NCBI RefSeq assembly: GCF_004348985.1
Contig: NZ_SMKW01000070.1
Span: 1-50,647 of the forward strand
DNA: 50,647 nt
Direction of reading: 5' to 3'
DNA from: Saccharopolyspora elongata
GTDB taxonomy: Bacteria > Actinomycetota > Actinomycetes > Mycobacteriales > Pseudonocardiaceae
In this document: positions 25,827 through 34,439 of the stretch, piece by piece
Numbering within the stretch: the first letter of the stretch is position 1
How the letters are laid out: each line of letters begins with the position of its first letter
Notes under the pieces: generated by a model
The model's database searches: none
What the model saw: the letters and a program-made list of their open reading frames with translations, nothing else
What the model was told of the DNA's origin: nothing
Translations under genes and position numbers: made by a program

Positions 25827-26654
25827 GTGGTCTCGAGTGCGATTCCTTACGGGCAGGTTCTCTTCACGCACGGCCATGCCGCGGAGGCGGAACGGTTGAC
25901 TGCGTTGGCGGCGGCGTTTGACTCTGACACCATCCACCGGCTCGAGAGGATCGGTATCCAGCCCGACTGGAACTGTTTGGAGATCGGAGCCGGCGTCGGT
26001 ACGATAGCCAACTGGCTGGCAACCCAATGTCCTCGCGGCCGTGTCGTTGCCACCGATCTCGACACCAGCCTGATTTCAGACGAAGGGCGTCCCCCAAATT
26101 TGGAGATTATGGCGCATGATGTGACTGTCGATGATTTCCCCGAGGGCGCCTTCAATCTGATTTGTTCCAGGTTTGTGTTCGAGCACATCGCCGACCGTGA
26201 CGCCGTGCTCGCCAAGGTGGTCCGCTCGCTGGCCCCAGGTGGCTGGCTCCTCCTGGAGGACACCGGACCGTTCCCGTTCGACTCATCGCCGAATGCGTTG
26301 TACCGCAAGGTCAGTCAGGCGGTGCTGTCGATCGCCACCAAGCGAATGGGAAGCGACTACGAATGGTCGAGAGCGTTCCCGGCCCAGTTGCGCGCGAACG
26401 GGCTGGTCAACACTGGTGTCCATGCCTCGAGCCACGGGGTTGGGGCCACCCCGATGGGCCGTGCGTGGCGGCTGACTGCCGAGCACATCGCGGCCGACCT
26501 GAATACATACTTCGGGATCACCACAGCCGAGCTCGCGGAGTTTGCCGACCAGGTCGAGAGCTCCTCGTTCGATGACCTGTGCATCGCGAGCGTCGCAGCC
26601 TGGGGGCAGCGACCTCCAGCGACAGATCTGCCCAACCCGCGATTCCCTGCGTGA
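25827..26654 (+). CDS. SAM-dependent class I methyltransferase
   Basis: A 275-aa protein with the SAM-binding LEIGAGVGTIANWLA (about 52-66), the acidic end of strand 2 (VVATDLDTSL) and the post-motif FEHIADRDAVLAKVVRSLAPGG. The sequence type fits small-molecule O-, N- or C-methylation in secondary metabolism. The GTG at 25827 follows AGAAAGG. It opens the plus-strand biosynthetic block. A fragment of a close homologue lies at 48331-48684, sharing almost identical DNA over EAERLTAL. Confidence 0.87.
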   Translation: MVSSAIPYGQVLFTHGHAAEAERLTALAAAFDSDTIHRLERIGIQPDWNCLEIGAGVGTIANWLATQCPRGRVVATDLDTSLISDEGRPPNLEIMAHDVTVDDFPEGAFNLICSRFVFEHIADRDAVLAKVVRSLAPGGWLLLEDTGPFPFDSSPNALYRKVSQAVLSIATKRMGSDYEWSRAFPAQLRANGLVNTGVHASSHGVGATPMGRAWRLTAEHIAADLNTYFGITTAELAEFADQVESSSFDDLCIASVAAWGQRPPATDLPNPRFPA

Positions 26655-26791
26655 GGGAGACCAGCATGTCGACCCAGCTGATATCTGATCACGGAGGCAC
26701 TGCGGCCGCGTGAGTATCAGGTCGGTGCCGAATCAGTTCTCGCGGAACCATCCACAACGTTCTTATCTCGGCACATCTTGAGAGCAGGCAA

Positions 26792-27574
26792 ATGGACCTT
26801 GAACTGAAGGATCGAGTGATACTCGTCACCGGGGCATCTGTCGGCATCGGACGGGCAACTGCCGAGCTACTCGCAGCGGAAGGAGCCACCGTAGTTGGCG
26901 TGAGCCGCAATCTGGGGCCTAGCGACCCAGATCGACAGATCGATCACGTCATCGCCGATGTGACCGACCCGCAAGCAGGTGATCGCATCGTCGAGACAGT
27001 GCTGGAACGCCACGGCCGCCTCGATGGATTGGTCAACAACGCGGGTGGGTTGGATCTCCGAAGTGGCTTCCTCGACATCACCGAGGAACAATGGCTCGAC
27101 ATGTTCGACTTGAACTTCCATGCCGCGCGGCGCATGAGCAAAGCCGCACTGCCGGCACTCCTCGAATCTGGCGACAGTGCGATCGTCAATATCTCCAGCT
27201 CTTCTGCCCATTTAGGCACAATGCTGAATCCCGACTACGCGGCGGCCAAGCTGGCGCTGTTGTCCCTGTCAAAAACCTTGGCTGCCGAGTTCACCGGCAA
27301 TGGAGTCAGATCAAACGTGGTCACTCCTGGACTGACCAGGACGGCAATCTATGACCGCCCCGGCGGTTTCGGGGAGAAAGTGGCGAAGTTTCGCGGGATC
27401 GAATTTGCTGACATCGTCGACTACATGGCCACTTCAGTTCGCCCGCAACTGACGAAACGAGTCAGTGAACCCGAGGACGTCGCTCGCGTGATTGCCTACC
27501 TTGTCTCCCCATTGGCAAGCCAAGTTACAGGCGCGGAATGGGTCGTTGATTCCGGCGTGCTCATGCAGATCTGA
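26792..27574 (+). CDS. Short-chain dehydrogenase/reductase
   Basis: A 260-aa classical SDR. It shows cofactor motif TGASVGIG at residues 13-20, NNAG, active-site Ser in NISSSSAHLG, and YxxxK in DYAAAKLAL. The absence of an acidic residue right after the second strand (GVSRN) favours NADPH, fitting a ketoreductase role. It lies 137 nt after the methyltransferase on the same strand. Substrate unknown; probably a carbonyl in the local pathway product. Confidence 0.88.
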   Translation: MDLELKDRVILVTGASVGIGRATAELLAAEGATVVGVSRNLGPSDPDRQIDHVIADVTDPQAGDRIVETVLERHGRLDGLVNNAGGLDLRSGFLDITEEQWLDMFDLNFHAARRMSKAALPALLESGDSAIVNISSSSAHLGTMLNPDYAAAKLALLSLSKTLAAEFTGNGVRSNVVTPGLTRTAIYDRPGGFGEKVAKFRGIEFADIVDYMATSVRPQLTKRVSEPEDVARVIAYLVSPLASQVTGAEWVVDSGVLMQI

Positions 27575-28033
27575 GCAGGCGACAAGGTCGTTACAACCCC
27601 ACCACGGTGTGGGTCACCAACGCATTATCCCGGAGAGACTCGGCTCTGCAACAGGGTGCGAACAGATCTGCCCGTGCGGGCATGACCATATTCCCTTGCG
27701 AATCCGCTGTCAGACATTCTCGAGGGCGCGCTGCACGGTCCGTGAGCACCTTGGTTGCTGCCGGCTCCGTGTGCTATGGCGAATACAAGTAGCACTCGCT
27801 TGCGCACATCTTGCCTCACGCCGTTGGGCGGATGGATGGGCAGGAAACGTGGGTCGATCAGGCAACTTCGAGGATGGCGCCCTTTCGTCCACCGCACCGA
27901 GGTTCCTACGTTTTCGGCGTCCGGGTCGGATTCGGCCGGTCCGGTGCAAGGCCGTCCGCGCGGTGCTGTCTGGTCTGTTGGCTGCACAGATCAAGTGGTT
28001 CGCGTGCCGCGATCGCAGACAGGGAGGCTCGTT
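27575..28033. other. Upstream region of the acyl-AMP ligase, no gene seen
   Basis: About 460 bp without a recognisable coding region on either strand. The open frames here are low-complexity shadows. It may hold a promoter for the ligase/oxidase pair, but I cannot place one. Confidence 0.45.
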
Positions 28034-29500
28034 GTGCAATCGGACGTTGAGCCGGATCCGTGCCCGGTCGCGAGCCCCGGTGCAGGCACGATCCTGTCGG
28101 CGTTCGCCGATCTTCACGAGCGCGACATGCACCGCGAGCTTTTCGTCTTCGTCGACGACGAGGGCCGCGATGTCGAGTCGATGACAGTGCATCGTCTGGC
28201 CCAGGACGCGCACCGGGTCATGTCTCTGCTGGAAGAACGCGACGTCCGGCGTGGCGACCGGGCACTGCTGGTCTACCTTCCTTCCCTGGATTTCGTCAGC
28301 GCGTTCCTTGGATGTCTTGCCTGCGGCGTGATCCCAGTTCCGGTCGCCCCGCCGAATCCGCTCAGGCTCGCGACCGACACCGGGGCCTTGGCGGCCAATG
28401 CCGTCAGCTCCGGTGCGCGTGTGGTGCTGACCCACGATGCCTACCAGGGGGCGATCGAGGCTGCGATAAGAGCGCGCCCGCTCCCGCCCGAGGCGCCCAA
28501 ACTCCCCGAGATTCCTTGGCTGGCCACCGATTCACGCGATGGTGACAAGGTGGACGTGGTCGACCTGCGGCGTTGGTACGCCCCCGCAGATCCCGATGAG
28601 CCGGCATTCCTGCAGTACACGTCCGGCTCGACAGGTTCCCCGAAAGGCGTGATCGTCAGCCATCGCAACATCTACCACGAGTTGCTGTTCCTGGCCGCGG
28701 ACCTGGGGCTCGGCGACGACACGGTCGCGGTCACCTGGGTACCGCATTTCCACGACCTCGGATTGATCAGCTTCCTGCTGAACACCATCGTGGGGCACTC
28801 CGGGCGGACCTACGTGATGTCGCCCCTGAGCTTTCTGCAGCGGCCCTCGGTGTGGTTCGACGTCATGTCCCGGGTACGCGCCACGCACACGTCAGCGCCG
28901 GACTTCGCCTACGACCTGATGGTCCGCAAGACGACCTTGGAGCAGCGCGCCGAATGGGACCTCAGCGCCGTGCGAATTCTCGGTTCCTCAGGCGAAATGG
29001 TGCTGCCACAGACCATGGAGCGGTTCTGGAACGCTTTCATACTGCGCGGTCTGAAGCCCGCGGTATTCCACCCCGGTTACGCCATGGCCGAGCACACATT
29101 GAGCCTGAGCGTGGGCAGCGGTGGACCGCTGTGGGTGGACAAGCGGGAGCTGGAGAAGGGCTGCGTGCGGCCGGTGGAGGCCGGTTCCGCGCGGGATGCC
29201 GTCGGTCTTTATGGCAGCGGTTGGGTCACCAAGGAAGATGCCCGCGTCCGCATCGTCGATCCCGACACCCACAAGCCATGTGATCCAGGGCAGGTGGGGG
29301 AGATCTGGGTCGACTCGCCCACCAAGGCCCTCGGGTACTGGGGCTTGGCGGACGAGACCCGTGAGACTTTTCGCGCTCGCGTCTCCGACGGCGACCCCCG
29401 CGAGTATCTGCGGACGGGTGATTTCGGTTTCCTCCACAACGGGGAATTGTTCGTCACCGGTCGGCTCAAGGAGGGATCGCGTGCGACGAGGTGGTCGTAG
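28034..29500 (+). CDS. Fatty acyl-AMP ligase (FAAL-type), C-terminally damaged
   Basis: A 488-aa adenylating protein of the FAAL type, which activates a fatty acid and loads it on a carrier protein rather than on CoA. It has YTSGSTGSPKGVIVSHRN (about 195-212), the FAAL-like TWVPHFHDLGLI, GSSGEMV and YLRTGDFGFLHNGELFVTGRLKE. The normal C-terminal subdomain should follow. Instead the frame hits TAG nine codons after RLKE, and the true tail with its catalytic Lys appears out of frame at 29485-29604. About 100 residues are lost. The GTG at 28034 follows AGGGAGG. Probably inactive, or able only to adenylate. Confidence 0.82.
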   Translation: MQSDVEPDPCPVASPGAGTILSAFADLHERDMHRELFVFVDDEGRDVESMTVHRLAQDAHRVMSLLEERDVRRGDRALLVYLPSLDFVSAFLGCLACGVIPVPVAPPNPLRLATDTGALAANAVSSGARVVLTHDAYQGAIEAAIRARPLPPEAPKLPEIPWLATDSRDGDKVDVVDLRRWYAPADPDEPAFLQYTSGSTGSPKGVIVSHRNIYHELLFLAADLGLGDDTVAVTWVPHFHDLGLISFLLNTIVGHSGRTYVMSPLSFLQRPSVWFDVMSRVRATHTSAPDFAYDLMVRKTTLEQRAEWDLSAVRILGSSGEMVLPQTMERFWNAFILRGLKPAVFHPGYAMAEHTLSLSVGSGGPLWVDKRELEKGCVRPVEAGSARDAVGLYGSGWVTKEDARVRIVDPDTHKPCDPGQVGEIWVDSPTKALGYWGLADETRETFRARVSDGDPREYLRTGDFGFLHNGELFVTGRLKEGSRATRWS

Positions 29501-29604
29501 ATGCTCCGGGCCCGGTGCTCAAGACGACCAGCGGCAAGGTGCGTCGCGCCGCGTGCCGCGCGCAGTACTTCCAGCGAGCAGGGGAGCAACCCGATGAGCA
29601 GTGA
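29485..29604 (+). pseudogene. Out-of-frame tail of the acyl-AMP ligase
   Basis: Reads DEVVVDAPGPVLKTTSGKVR and then RAACRAQYFQ, the extreme C-terminus of FAAL enzymes with the catalytic lysine motif TTSGKVRR. It ends at TGA 29602-29604, overlapping the start of the oxidase gene. It is therefore the original 3' end of the ligase gene, separated from the body by an internal deletion near 29474-29484 that changed the frame. Confidence 0.8.
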
Positions 29605-31963
29605 TCCGCTGTTTCCGGGGCTGCGGATCTCCACCGGACCGGATGATCCGCGACTACACGACGTCGATGCCGACTCCACCGCATTGCTCCGGAAATTGAG
29701 GGGCACCTGTGATCAAGCATCTGCGTCAGGGGTGCGCCCCACCTCGACGGTCTGCGTCGTTGGCGCGGGTCCGAGTGGTCTGACCGTCGCGCACGAGCTG
29801 GAACACCTCGGGCACACCGTCGTGGTGTTGGAACGCGAGCCGGTCGTCGGTGGCAAGTCCGTTTCGGTCGACGTCGACGGACGTGCCTACGATCTGGGCG
29901 CCCACATCTGCACACCGCGCTACGAGGAGTTGGCCGAACTGGCGGCCGAGTTCGGTGTCGACACCGTGGAAACCACAGCGGTCTACGAGTACGACGCCGA
30001 CCGGTGGATTCGTCGCTCTCCGAGTGCGGCGTTCTTCCGGAGATCGGAGTTCTCGCGGTACTCGCGATTGCGGGAACAGACCTTTTCAGACATCGGGGCC
30101 GCCGGCCTGGCGCACTCTGCTGGGTCGTTGGCTCAACCGATATCGAAATGGGTGGTCGGCAACGATCTCTTGGCCATGACGGATTCGCTCGGATCCGGCT
30201 ACACCGCCTCGGGATACGGCTATCCGCACGACGATGTTCCCGCACTGTATTTCGTCAAGCATGCCGAGATGACCGGCCTGGTGTCCGTCGGCCCGCGATC
30301 CACCGGGCATGCCGGAACCTTCACGATCTCCGGTGGTTTCGGACAGCTGTGGCAGCGCGTCGCCGGCAGTCTCACCGATGTGCGCACCAGTACGCACATC
30401 ACATCGATCGAACGCACATCCAGCGGCGTCGTCGTGCACACCGACTCCGGTGCTGTGCTGGCGGATTCGCTCGTTCTGTCCGTTCCTCTCGACCGTGTCG
30501 TCGACGTGCTCGAGGCCACTGCCGATGAACGGGACATCGCGGCGAGGATTCGCACGATCGACTACTACACCGTGCTTTGCCGGGTCTCCGGACTGCCCAG
30601 AGGCGGCATGTATCTCGTCCGTTCCAAGGGCGAGGCGCCGCCACCTGGCCACTGCGTCGCCTATCACAACCGGTATTCCGACACCAACGTCTACACCTGC
30701 TACTCCTACGATGCGCAAGGCCTGGAGGCCGCAGACATCGTTCGGCAGTTGCGTGACGACGTGGCTGCGATGGGCGGCCAAGTCACGGAAGTGCTGATCA
30801 CCCGCCGCTGGCCGTACATGCCGCACTTCGGCGCTGAAGATCTCGCTGACGGAATTCTCGATCGTCTTGAGCGCATGCAAGGAGACAGCCGGACCTATCA
30901 CGTCGGGAGTCTCCTGGGCTTTGAGCTGATCGAGACCAATGTGGGCTATGCCCGGCAACTCGCGCACAGCTACTTTGCAGCTCCGGTGGACGACAGCAGC
31001 CGCGGGGAGAACCGGCGCGATGCACAGCGATCGCAGGTGCGGTCTGAAGCCGAGCTGCTGGCGCGCCAACTGGTCACGCTGATGGACGATCAGCGCACCG
31101 ACGCGCGAGAGATGGAGCGGAAACCGATGCTGGCCGTTGCACTGAACCCGCCCCGGCCCTTCTTCTGCGTCGGCGGCGCGGTCGGAACAGCGCATCAGTT
31201 GCAGTCGCTCGCTGATGATCTGGGCCCTGGGTTCCCGTTCTACGGGCTTCAGTCCCCGGGGTATGACGGCGGTGAGCCGGCTCTCGACAAGGTCGAGGAA
31301 CTCGCCGACCGGTACCTCAAGGACATCTATGCGGTCCAGCCGCGTGGGCCCTACGTCGTGGGTGGCTATTCGTTCGGTGGTCTGGTCGCGTATGAGATCG
31401 GCTGTCGGCTGCGGCGTGACGGGGCGGAGGTTGCCGAGGTGGTGGCGATCGACAGTTACCTTCCGCACGAGGGGCAGACCGCACCGGTTTGGGATGAACG
31501 TTCCGCTCTGGAGGAGCTGGTGGCGGTGCAGCGGGCGATGTCCGGAGCCCAAGGGGATGCGCTGAAGGTGGATCCCGCACTGACGTTGGCCCAGTGCCGT
31601 GCGATGGCCTGCGAGGAGCTGCGGATCATGGGCGCAGCCGCGGCAGATCGACTACTCGATCGGCTATTGCCGGTGTTTCAAGCAAATCTGGAAGCCAATA
31701 TCGCCTACCGGCCTCCGGCCTCTGATCTGTCGATGACGTTGCTGCGCGCAGTCGAACCCTTTCCGCCAGTGTTCGGGGAGGTGCGTCGATCCGCGATACC
31801 GGTGGGCTCTCCCCACAACGGCTGGGCGTCGGTGCAGATGGCGCGGCTGCGCGTGCACGAGGTGCCCGGCAACCACTTCACCATCATCGGCGGAGCCGAC
31901 CTACCCGTGCTGGCCGCGACCTTGCGGACAGTGCTCGACGCGACGCTGCTGAAGAAGCGATGA
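29594..31963 (+). CDS. Two-domain flavin-dependent oxidase-thioesterase fusion
   Basis: A 789-aa protein. Residues about 50-470 form an FAD amine-oxidase/protoporphyrinogen-oxidase-like domain: dinucleotide motif VVGAGPSGLTVAHELE (55-70), then REPVVGGKS and YDLGAHI. Residues about 530-789 form an alpha/beta-hydrolase thioesterase like those ending NRPS/PKS lines: GGYSFGG with Ser593, AIDSYLP as the Asp strand, and GNHFTIIGG with His761. I infer oxidation or dehydrogenation of a carrier- or CoA-bound acyl chain followed by release. The ATG follows AGGGGAG and overlaps the original ligase end, so the two were coupled. This domain pairing is unfamiliar to me. Confidence 0.88.
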   Translation: MSSDPLFPGLRISTGPDDPRLHDVDADSTALLRKLRGTCDQASASGVRPTSTVCVVGAGPSGLTVAHELEHLGHTVVVLEREPVVGGKSVSVDVDGRAYDLGAHICTPRYEELAELAAEFGVDTVETTAVYEYDADRWIRRSPSAAFFRRSEFSRYSRLREQTFSDIGAAGLAHSAGSLAQPISKWVVGNDLLAMTDSLGSGYTASGYGYPHDDVPALYFVKHAEMTGLVSVGPRSTGHAGTFTISGGFGQLWQRVAGSLTDVRTSTHITSIERTSSGVVVHTDSGAVLADSLVLSVPLDRVVDVLEATADERDIAARIRTIDYYTVLCRVSGLPRGGMYLVRSKGEAPPPGHCVAYHNRYSDTNVYTCYSYDAQGLEAADIVRQLRDDVAAMGGQVTEVLITRRWPYMPHFGAEDLADGILDRLERMQGDSRTYHVGSLLGFELIETNVGYARQLAHSYFAAPVDDSSRGENRRDAQRSQVRSEAELLARQLVTLMDDQRTDAREMERKPMLAVALNPPRPFFCVGGAVGTAHQLQSLADDLGPGFPFYGLQSPGYDGGEPALDKVEELADRYLKDIYAVQPRGPYVVGGYSFGGLVAYEIGCRLRRDGAEVAEVVAIDSYLPHEGQTAPVWDERSALEELVAVQRAMSGAQGDALKVDPALTLAQCRAMACEELRIMGAAAADRLLDRLLPVFQANLEANIAYRPPASDLSMTLLRAVEPFPPVFGEVRRSAIPVGSPHNGWASVQMARLRVHEVPGNHFTIIGGADLPVLAATLRTVLDATLLKKR

Positions 31964-32206
31964 AGATCCCGCTTTTACCACGTCCCAGAAATCACCCTGC
32001 TCGTCGTTTCGGATTGACTGAAAATCCATATATAATTGTCTTTTTGCTTGCCATGTGCCAATTTTTCAAGCGGGCCAAGCATGTTTCGTAAGACCTGTGT
32101 TGGTAGCGCACGTTCTTTCAGGGACGGCACGCGATGGCATCCCGGCTCGGTGGTGATGTCAGACGTCTTCCGTTCTCCCCGAGTCCTTCTCGTCAGAAAG
32201 GTTCGC

Positions 32207-33319
32207 ATGCTGCGACTCGATCCTTCTTCGCTGACGATGGGTGTTCCGGTGCCGTGGTGCGAGACCGCGGTGGGGAAGGTGCGATTGACCGATCGGTTCA
32301 CCTTGCATTCCAGGGCACCGGAATCCAAGTCGTTGAGGCGGGCGCGGCGCGGATTGGAGCACCTGCTGAGCTTGCTTGACACGCAGGACGTGGCGCTGGG
32401 CGAAGCAGCGGTAGAGGAGCGGTCACCAGCGGGCGGCAGCTGGTTCGTGGCTCTTGGCGAGGAGGACGACCGGCACTGGGTGCGTGCGGCCGGGCTGTCG
32501 CATTTGCGTGCGCGTCAGGTCGCGGTCGACGAGGTAGTGCTGTCCTCGGGACTGTGTCTGTGGGGGACCGGAGCGTTGTGGGCGGTGGGAAAGGCGGGAG
32601 CGGTGGAATTGACGCGGGCGCCGCAACCCGAGGAGGTGCGCACTCTGCACACTCTGCGGGCCCAAGCGGAGCTCTCCGCCTATGAGACCACGACCTCAGC
32701 GGCACTGGCCGGACTCGCGGGAGCGTTGGCGCGGTGGGCGGCGATACGAGTGCCTCCCACAATGGACTGGGACATACCCCACCTGCACTACTTGGCCGCC
32801 TTGCTGGACGAGCGGGGTACGCCGATGCTGGCACCGGAATTGTGGCACTACTGGCAGGATTTGGTGCGTCAGCGCAACGCCCAGGTTCACGAGCTGGTGG
32901 TGCGGCGCTGTCTCGCCGATGGCCTGCACGCTGTCGTCGTCGAGGGGCTGGCCGGTATTGCGGACATTGCCCGCGGCCGGTTGCCAGGAACCACGCCCCA
33001 ACAGGCACTGCGGTTTCTAGCCGACGTCGATCCGGTCTGGCGCCGCATCGCTCCGACCGAGCGGGTCACCAGTTACTCCGAGCTGGTCCGGTTGGCCTAT
33101 GTGGTGCAAGTGCTGCGAGCCGGTTGCCCAGAGCTGCACGGACGATCTGGGCGATTGCTGATATGCGTGGAGGATCCGGCGGAGTCCCGGATTCTTTCCA
33201 CGGCGCGGACAGTCGCCGAACGGGCTGGGCTGGATCTGCAGGCCGTGGGGCTGTATCCGCTTGGGACACTCCTGCCCAGCACGGGCGGCAGCCTGCACGC
33301 CTGCGGGGAGCCGAGGTAA
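32207..33319 (+). CDS. Hypothetical protein of the biosynthetic block
   Basis: A 370-aa soluble protein with no signal peptide or clear membrane helix and strong actinobacterial coding bias. The N-terminal half is rich in beta-prone segments (VLSSGLCLWGTGALWAVGKA). The C-terminal half is helical (TPQQALRFLADVDPVWRRIA) and ends with a Rossmann-like LLICVEDPAESRILSTARTV. I do not recognise a family and assign no function. The ATG at 32207 follows AGAAAGG; earlier in-frame GTG/ATG codons near 32152 are possible. It converges with the KAS III-like gene. No carrier-protein DSL motif was found in it. Confidence 0.7.
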   Translation: MLRLDPSSLTMGVPVPWCETAVGKVRLTDRFTLHSRAPESKSLRRARRGLEHLLSLLDTQDVALGEAAVEERSPAGGSWFVALGEEDDRHWVRAAGLSHLRARQVAVDEVVLSSGLCLWGTGALWAVGKAGAVELTRAPQPEEVRTLHTLRAQAELSAYETTTSAALAGLAGALARWAAIRVPPTMDWDIPHLHYLAALLDERGTPMLAPELWHYWQDLVRQRNAQVHELVVRRCLADGLHAVVVEGLAGIADIARGRLPGTTPQQALRFLADVDPVWRRIAPTERVTSYSELVRLAYVVQVLRAGCPELHGRSGRLLICVEDPAESRILSTARTVAERAGLDLQAVGLYPLGTLLPSTGGSLHACGEPR

Positions 33320-33366
33320 GCAGGGCCGGGAAACAGACCGGCGCAGGGGAAACTCGCGTTCGTTGG

Positions 33367-33398
33367 GTGAGCGGGACACATTGCTGAGCCCCGCTCAC
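33367..33398. terminator. Hairpin between convergent genes
   Basis: GTGAGCGGG (33367-33375) and CCCGCTCAC (33390-33398) form a perfect 9-bp stem with a 14-nt loop, located between the stops of the 370-aa hypothetical gene and the KAS III-like gene. Plausible bidirectional terminator. Confidence 0.55.
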
Positions 33399-33426
33399 CA
33401 TACACGTTGCCGGACGAGGCAGTAGC

Positions 33427-34431
33427 TCAGTTGCGCAGCAGCATCGCTGTCACATGTAGACCGCATGCGACTGCCACGATCAGCGTGTACTCGGTGGTGA
33501 TCTCGTCGAGGTAGTACGCAAGATTGACCGGGTAGGTGGCCACGGTCATATTGCCGTGCTCTGCGAGGGTGTCCAGGTATTCCCGGGGTTTGATGCGCTC
33601 ATTCCAGTGGTCCATCAGGATCCGGGAACCCTGGTGGGTCATCAGGGTTACCTGGTTCGGGTCCACGTCATTGCGTTTGAGCAGGTCCAGTGCCACTACT
33701 GCAACGGCGTCCTTGACCAGCCCGCCGAGATCCTCGATCCCGGTCTGCGTCATGTCGTAGGTCGGGGTCGGCAGCCCGGTGACCGGATCGGCGGGGAGCA
33801 GCGTGAGGCCGTTGAGGTGCAACGTTCTCATGGTCATAGTCAGGCCGTGATATTGGCTGCTTGCGGTCTGCGTCAAGTGGTCAACGACCACGAAACGATC
33901 GGAAGGACCGACCACCGCCGCACCGGCCGCGTCGCCGATGCTGACCGCGTGGCCCTTGGTGTAGTCCATGTGTCCGGTCCAGTTGGCGCCGCAGGCGACC
34001 AGCGAGTTGCGGGCCCGGCCGGCTTCTACCGCCTCGGCTGCGTGCACGACGCCGAGCAGGAAGTTGCTGTACTCGCTGTTAATCGGTACGACCATGACTT
34101 CAGAGGGAAGCCCGAGCAGGTGGTGCACGTGGTACAGGCTGTTGGGGGTGAGGTATTCCGGCACGGTAATGTAGCCGTACAACCGGTCGATGTCGACGGG
34201 CTCGAGCCCTGCTTTGCCCAGCGCGAGATCGGCGGCTTTGACGACATGGTCTTCAATGCGTTCGCCCTTGGCGAGCACTCGGCGGCGATCGAGGCCGCGG
34301 AAGACGGCCGCCTCGATCACGCCCTGGGCATTGCGGTTCTGATTCAGCGAAGCATATGCCGGGTCGTCGTTGCGTCGGACCCCGTTCGGGACCGAATAGC
34401 CAGCGCCGAGAATGCCTGCAGTCTGTGTCAT
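33427..34431 (-). CDS. KAS III-like (FabH-fold) enzyme lacking the active-site cysteine
   Basis: A 334-aa thiolase-fold protein related to 3-oxoacyl-ACP synthase III. His266 (THQGSR) and Asn294 (EHGNMT) of the triad are in place. The nucleophile site, normally AACSGF-like, reads NSEYSNFLLGV, putting Tyr121 at the Cys position with Ser122 next to it. KAS III homologues without Cys are known as acyltransferases or atypical synthases in secondary metabolism, for example DpsC, which uses Ser. Third gene of the ALS-dehydrogenase operon, 8 nt after the dehydrogenase, with GAGGG before the ATG. Exact reaction unknown. Confidence 0.85.
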   Translation of the reverse strand: MTQTAGILGAGYSVPNGVRRNDDPAYASLNQNRNAQGVIEAAVFRGLDRRRVLAKGERIEDHVVKAADLALGKAGLEPVDIDRLYGYITVPEYLTPNSLYHVHHLLGLPSEVMVVPINSEYSNFLLGVVHAAEAVEAGRARNSLVACGANWTGHMDYTKGHAVSIGDAAGAAVVGPSDRFVVVDHLTQTASSQYHGLTMTMRTLHLNGLTLLPADPVTGLPTPTYDMTQTGIEDLGGLVKDAVAVVALDLLKRNDVDPNQVTLMTHQGSRILMDHWNERIKPREYLDTLAEHGNMTVATYPVNLAYYLDEITTEYTLIVAVACGLHVTAMLLRN

Positions 34432-34439
34432 GTCGTCCC

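Noticed and set aside
30086..31552. Minus-strand frame of nearly 490 codons opposite the oxidase-thioesterase
   Set aside because: No motif and no ribosome binding site; the sense frame has the FAD and GxSxG motifs.
28034..33319. Hidden acyl or peptidyl carrier protein
   Set aside because: No DSL/LGGDS-type phosphopantetheine motif was seen in the supported frames of this block.
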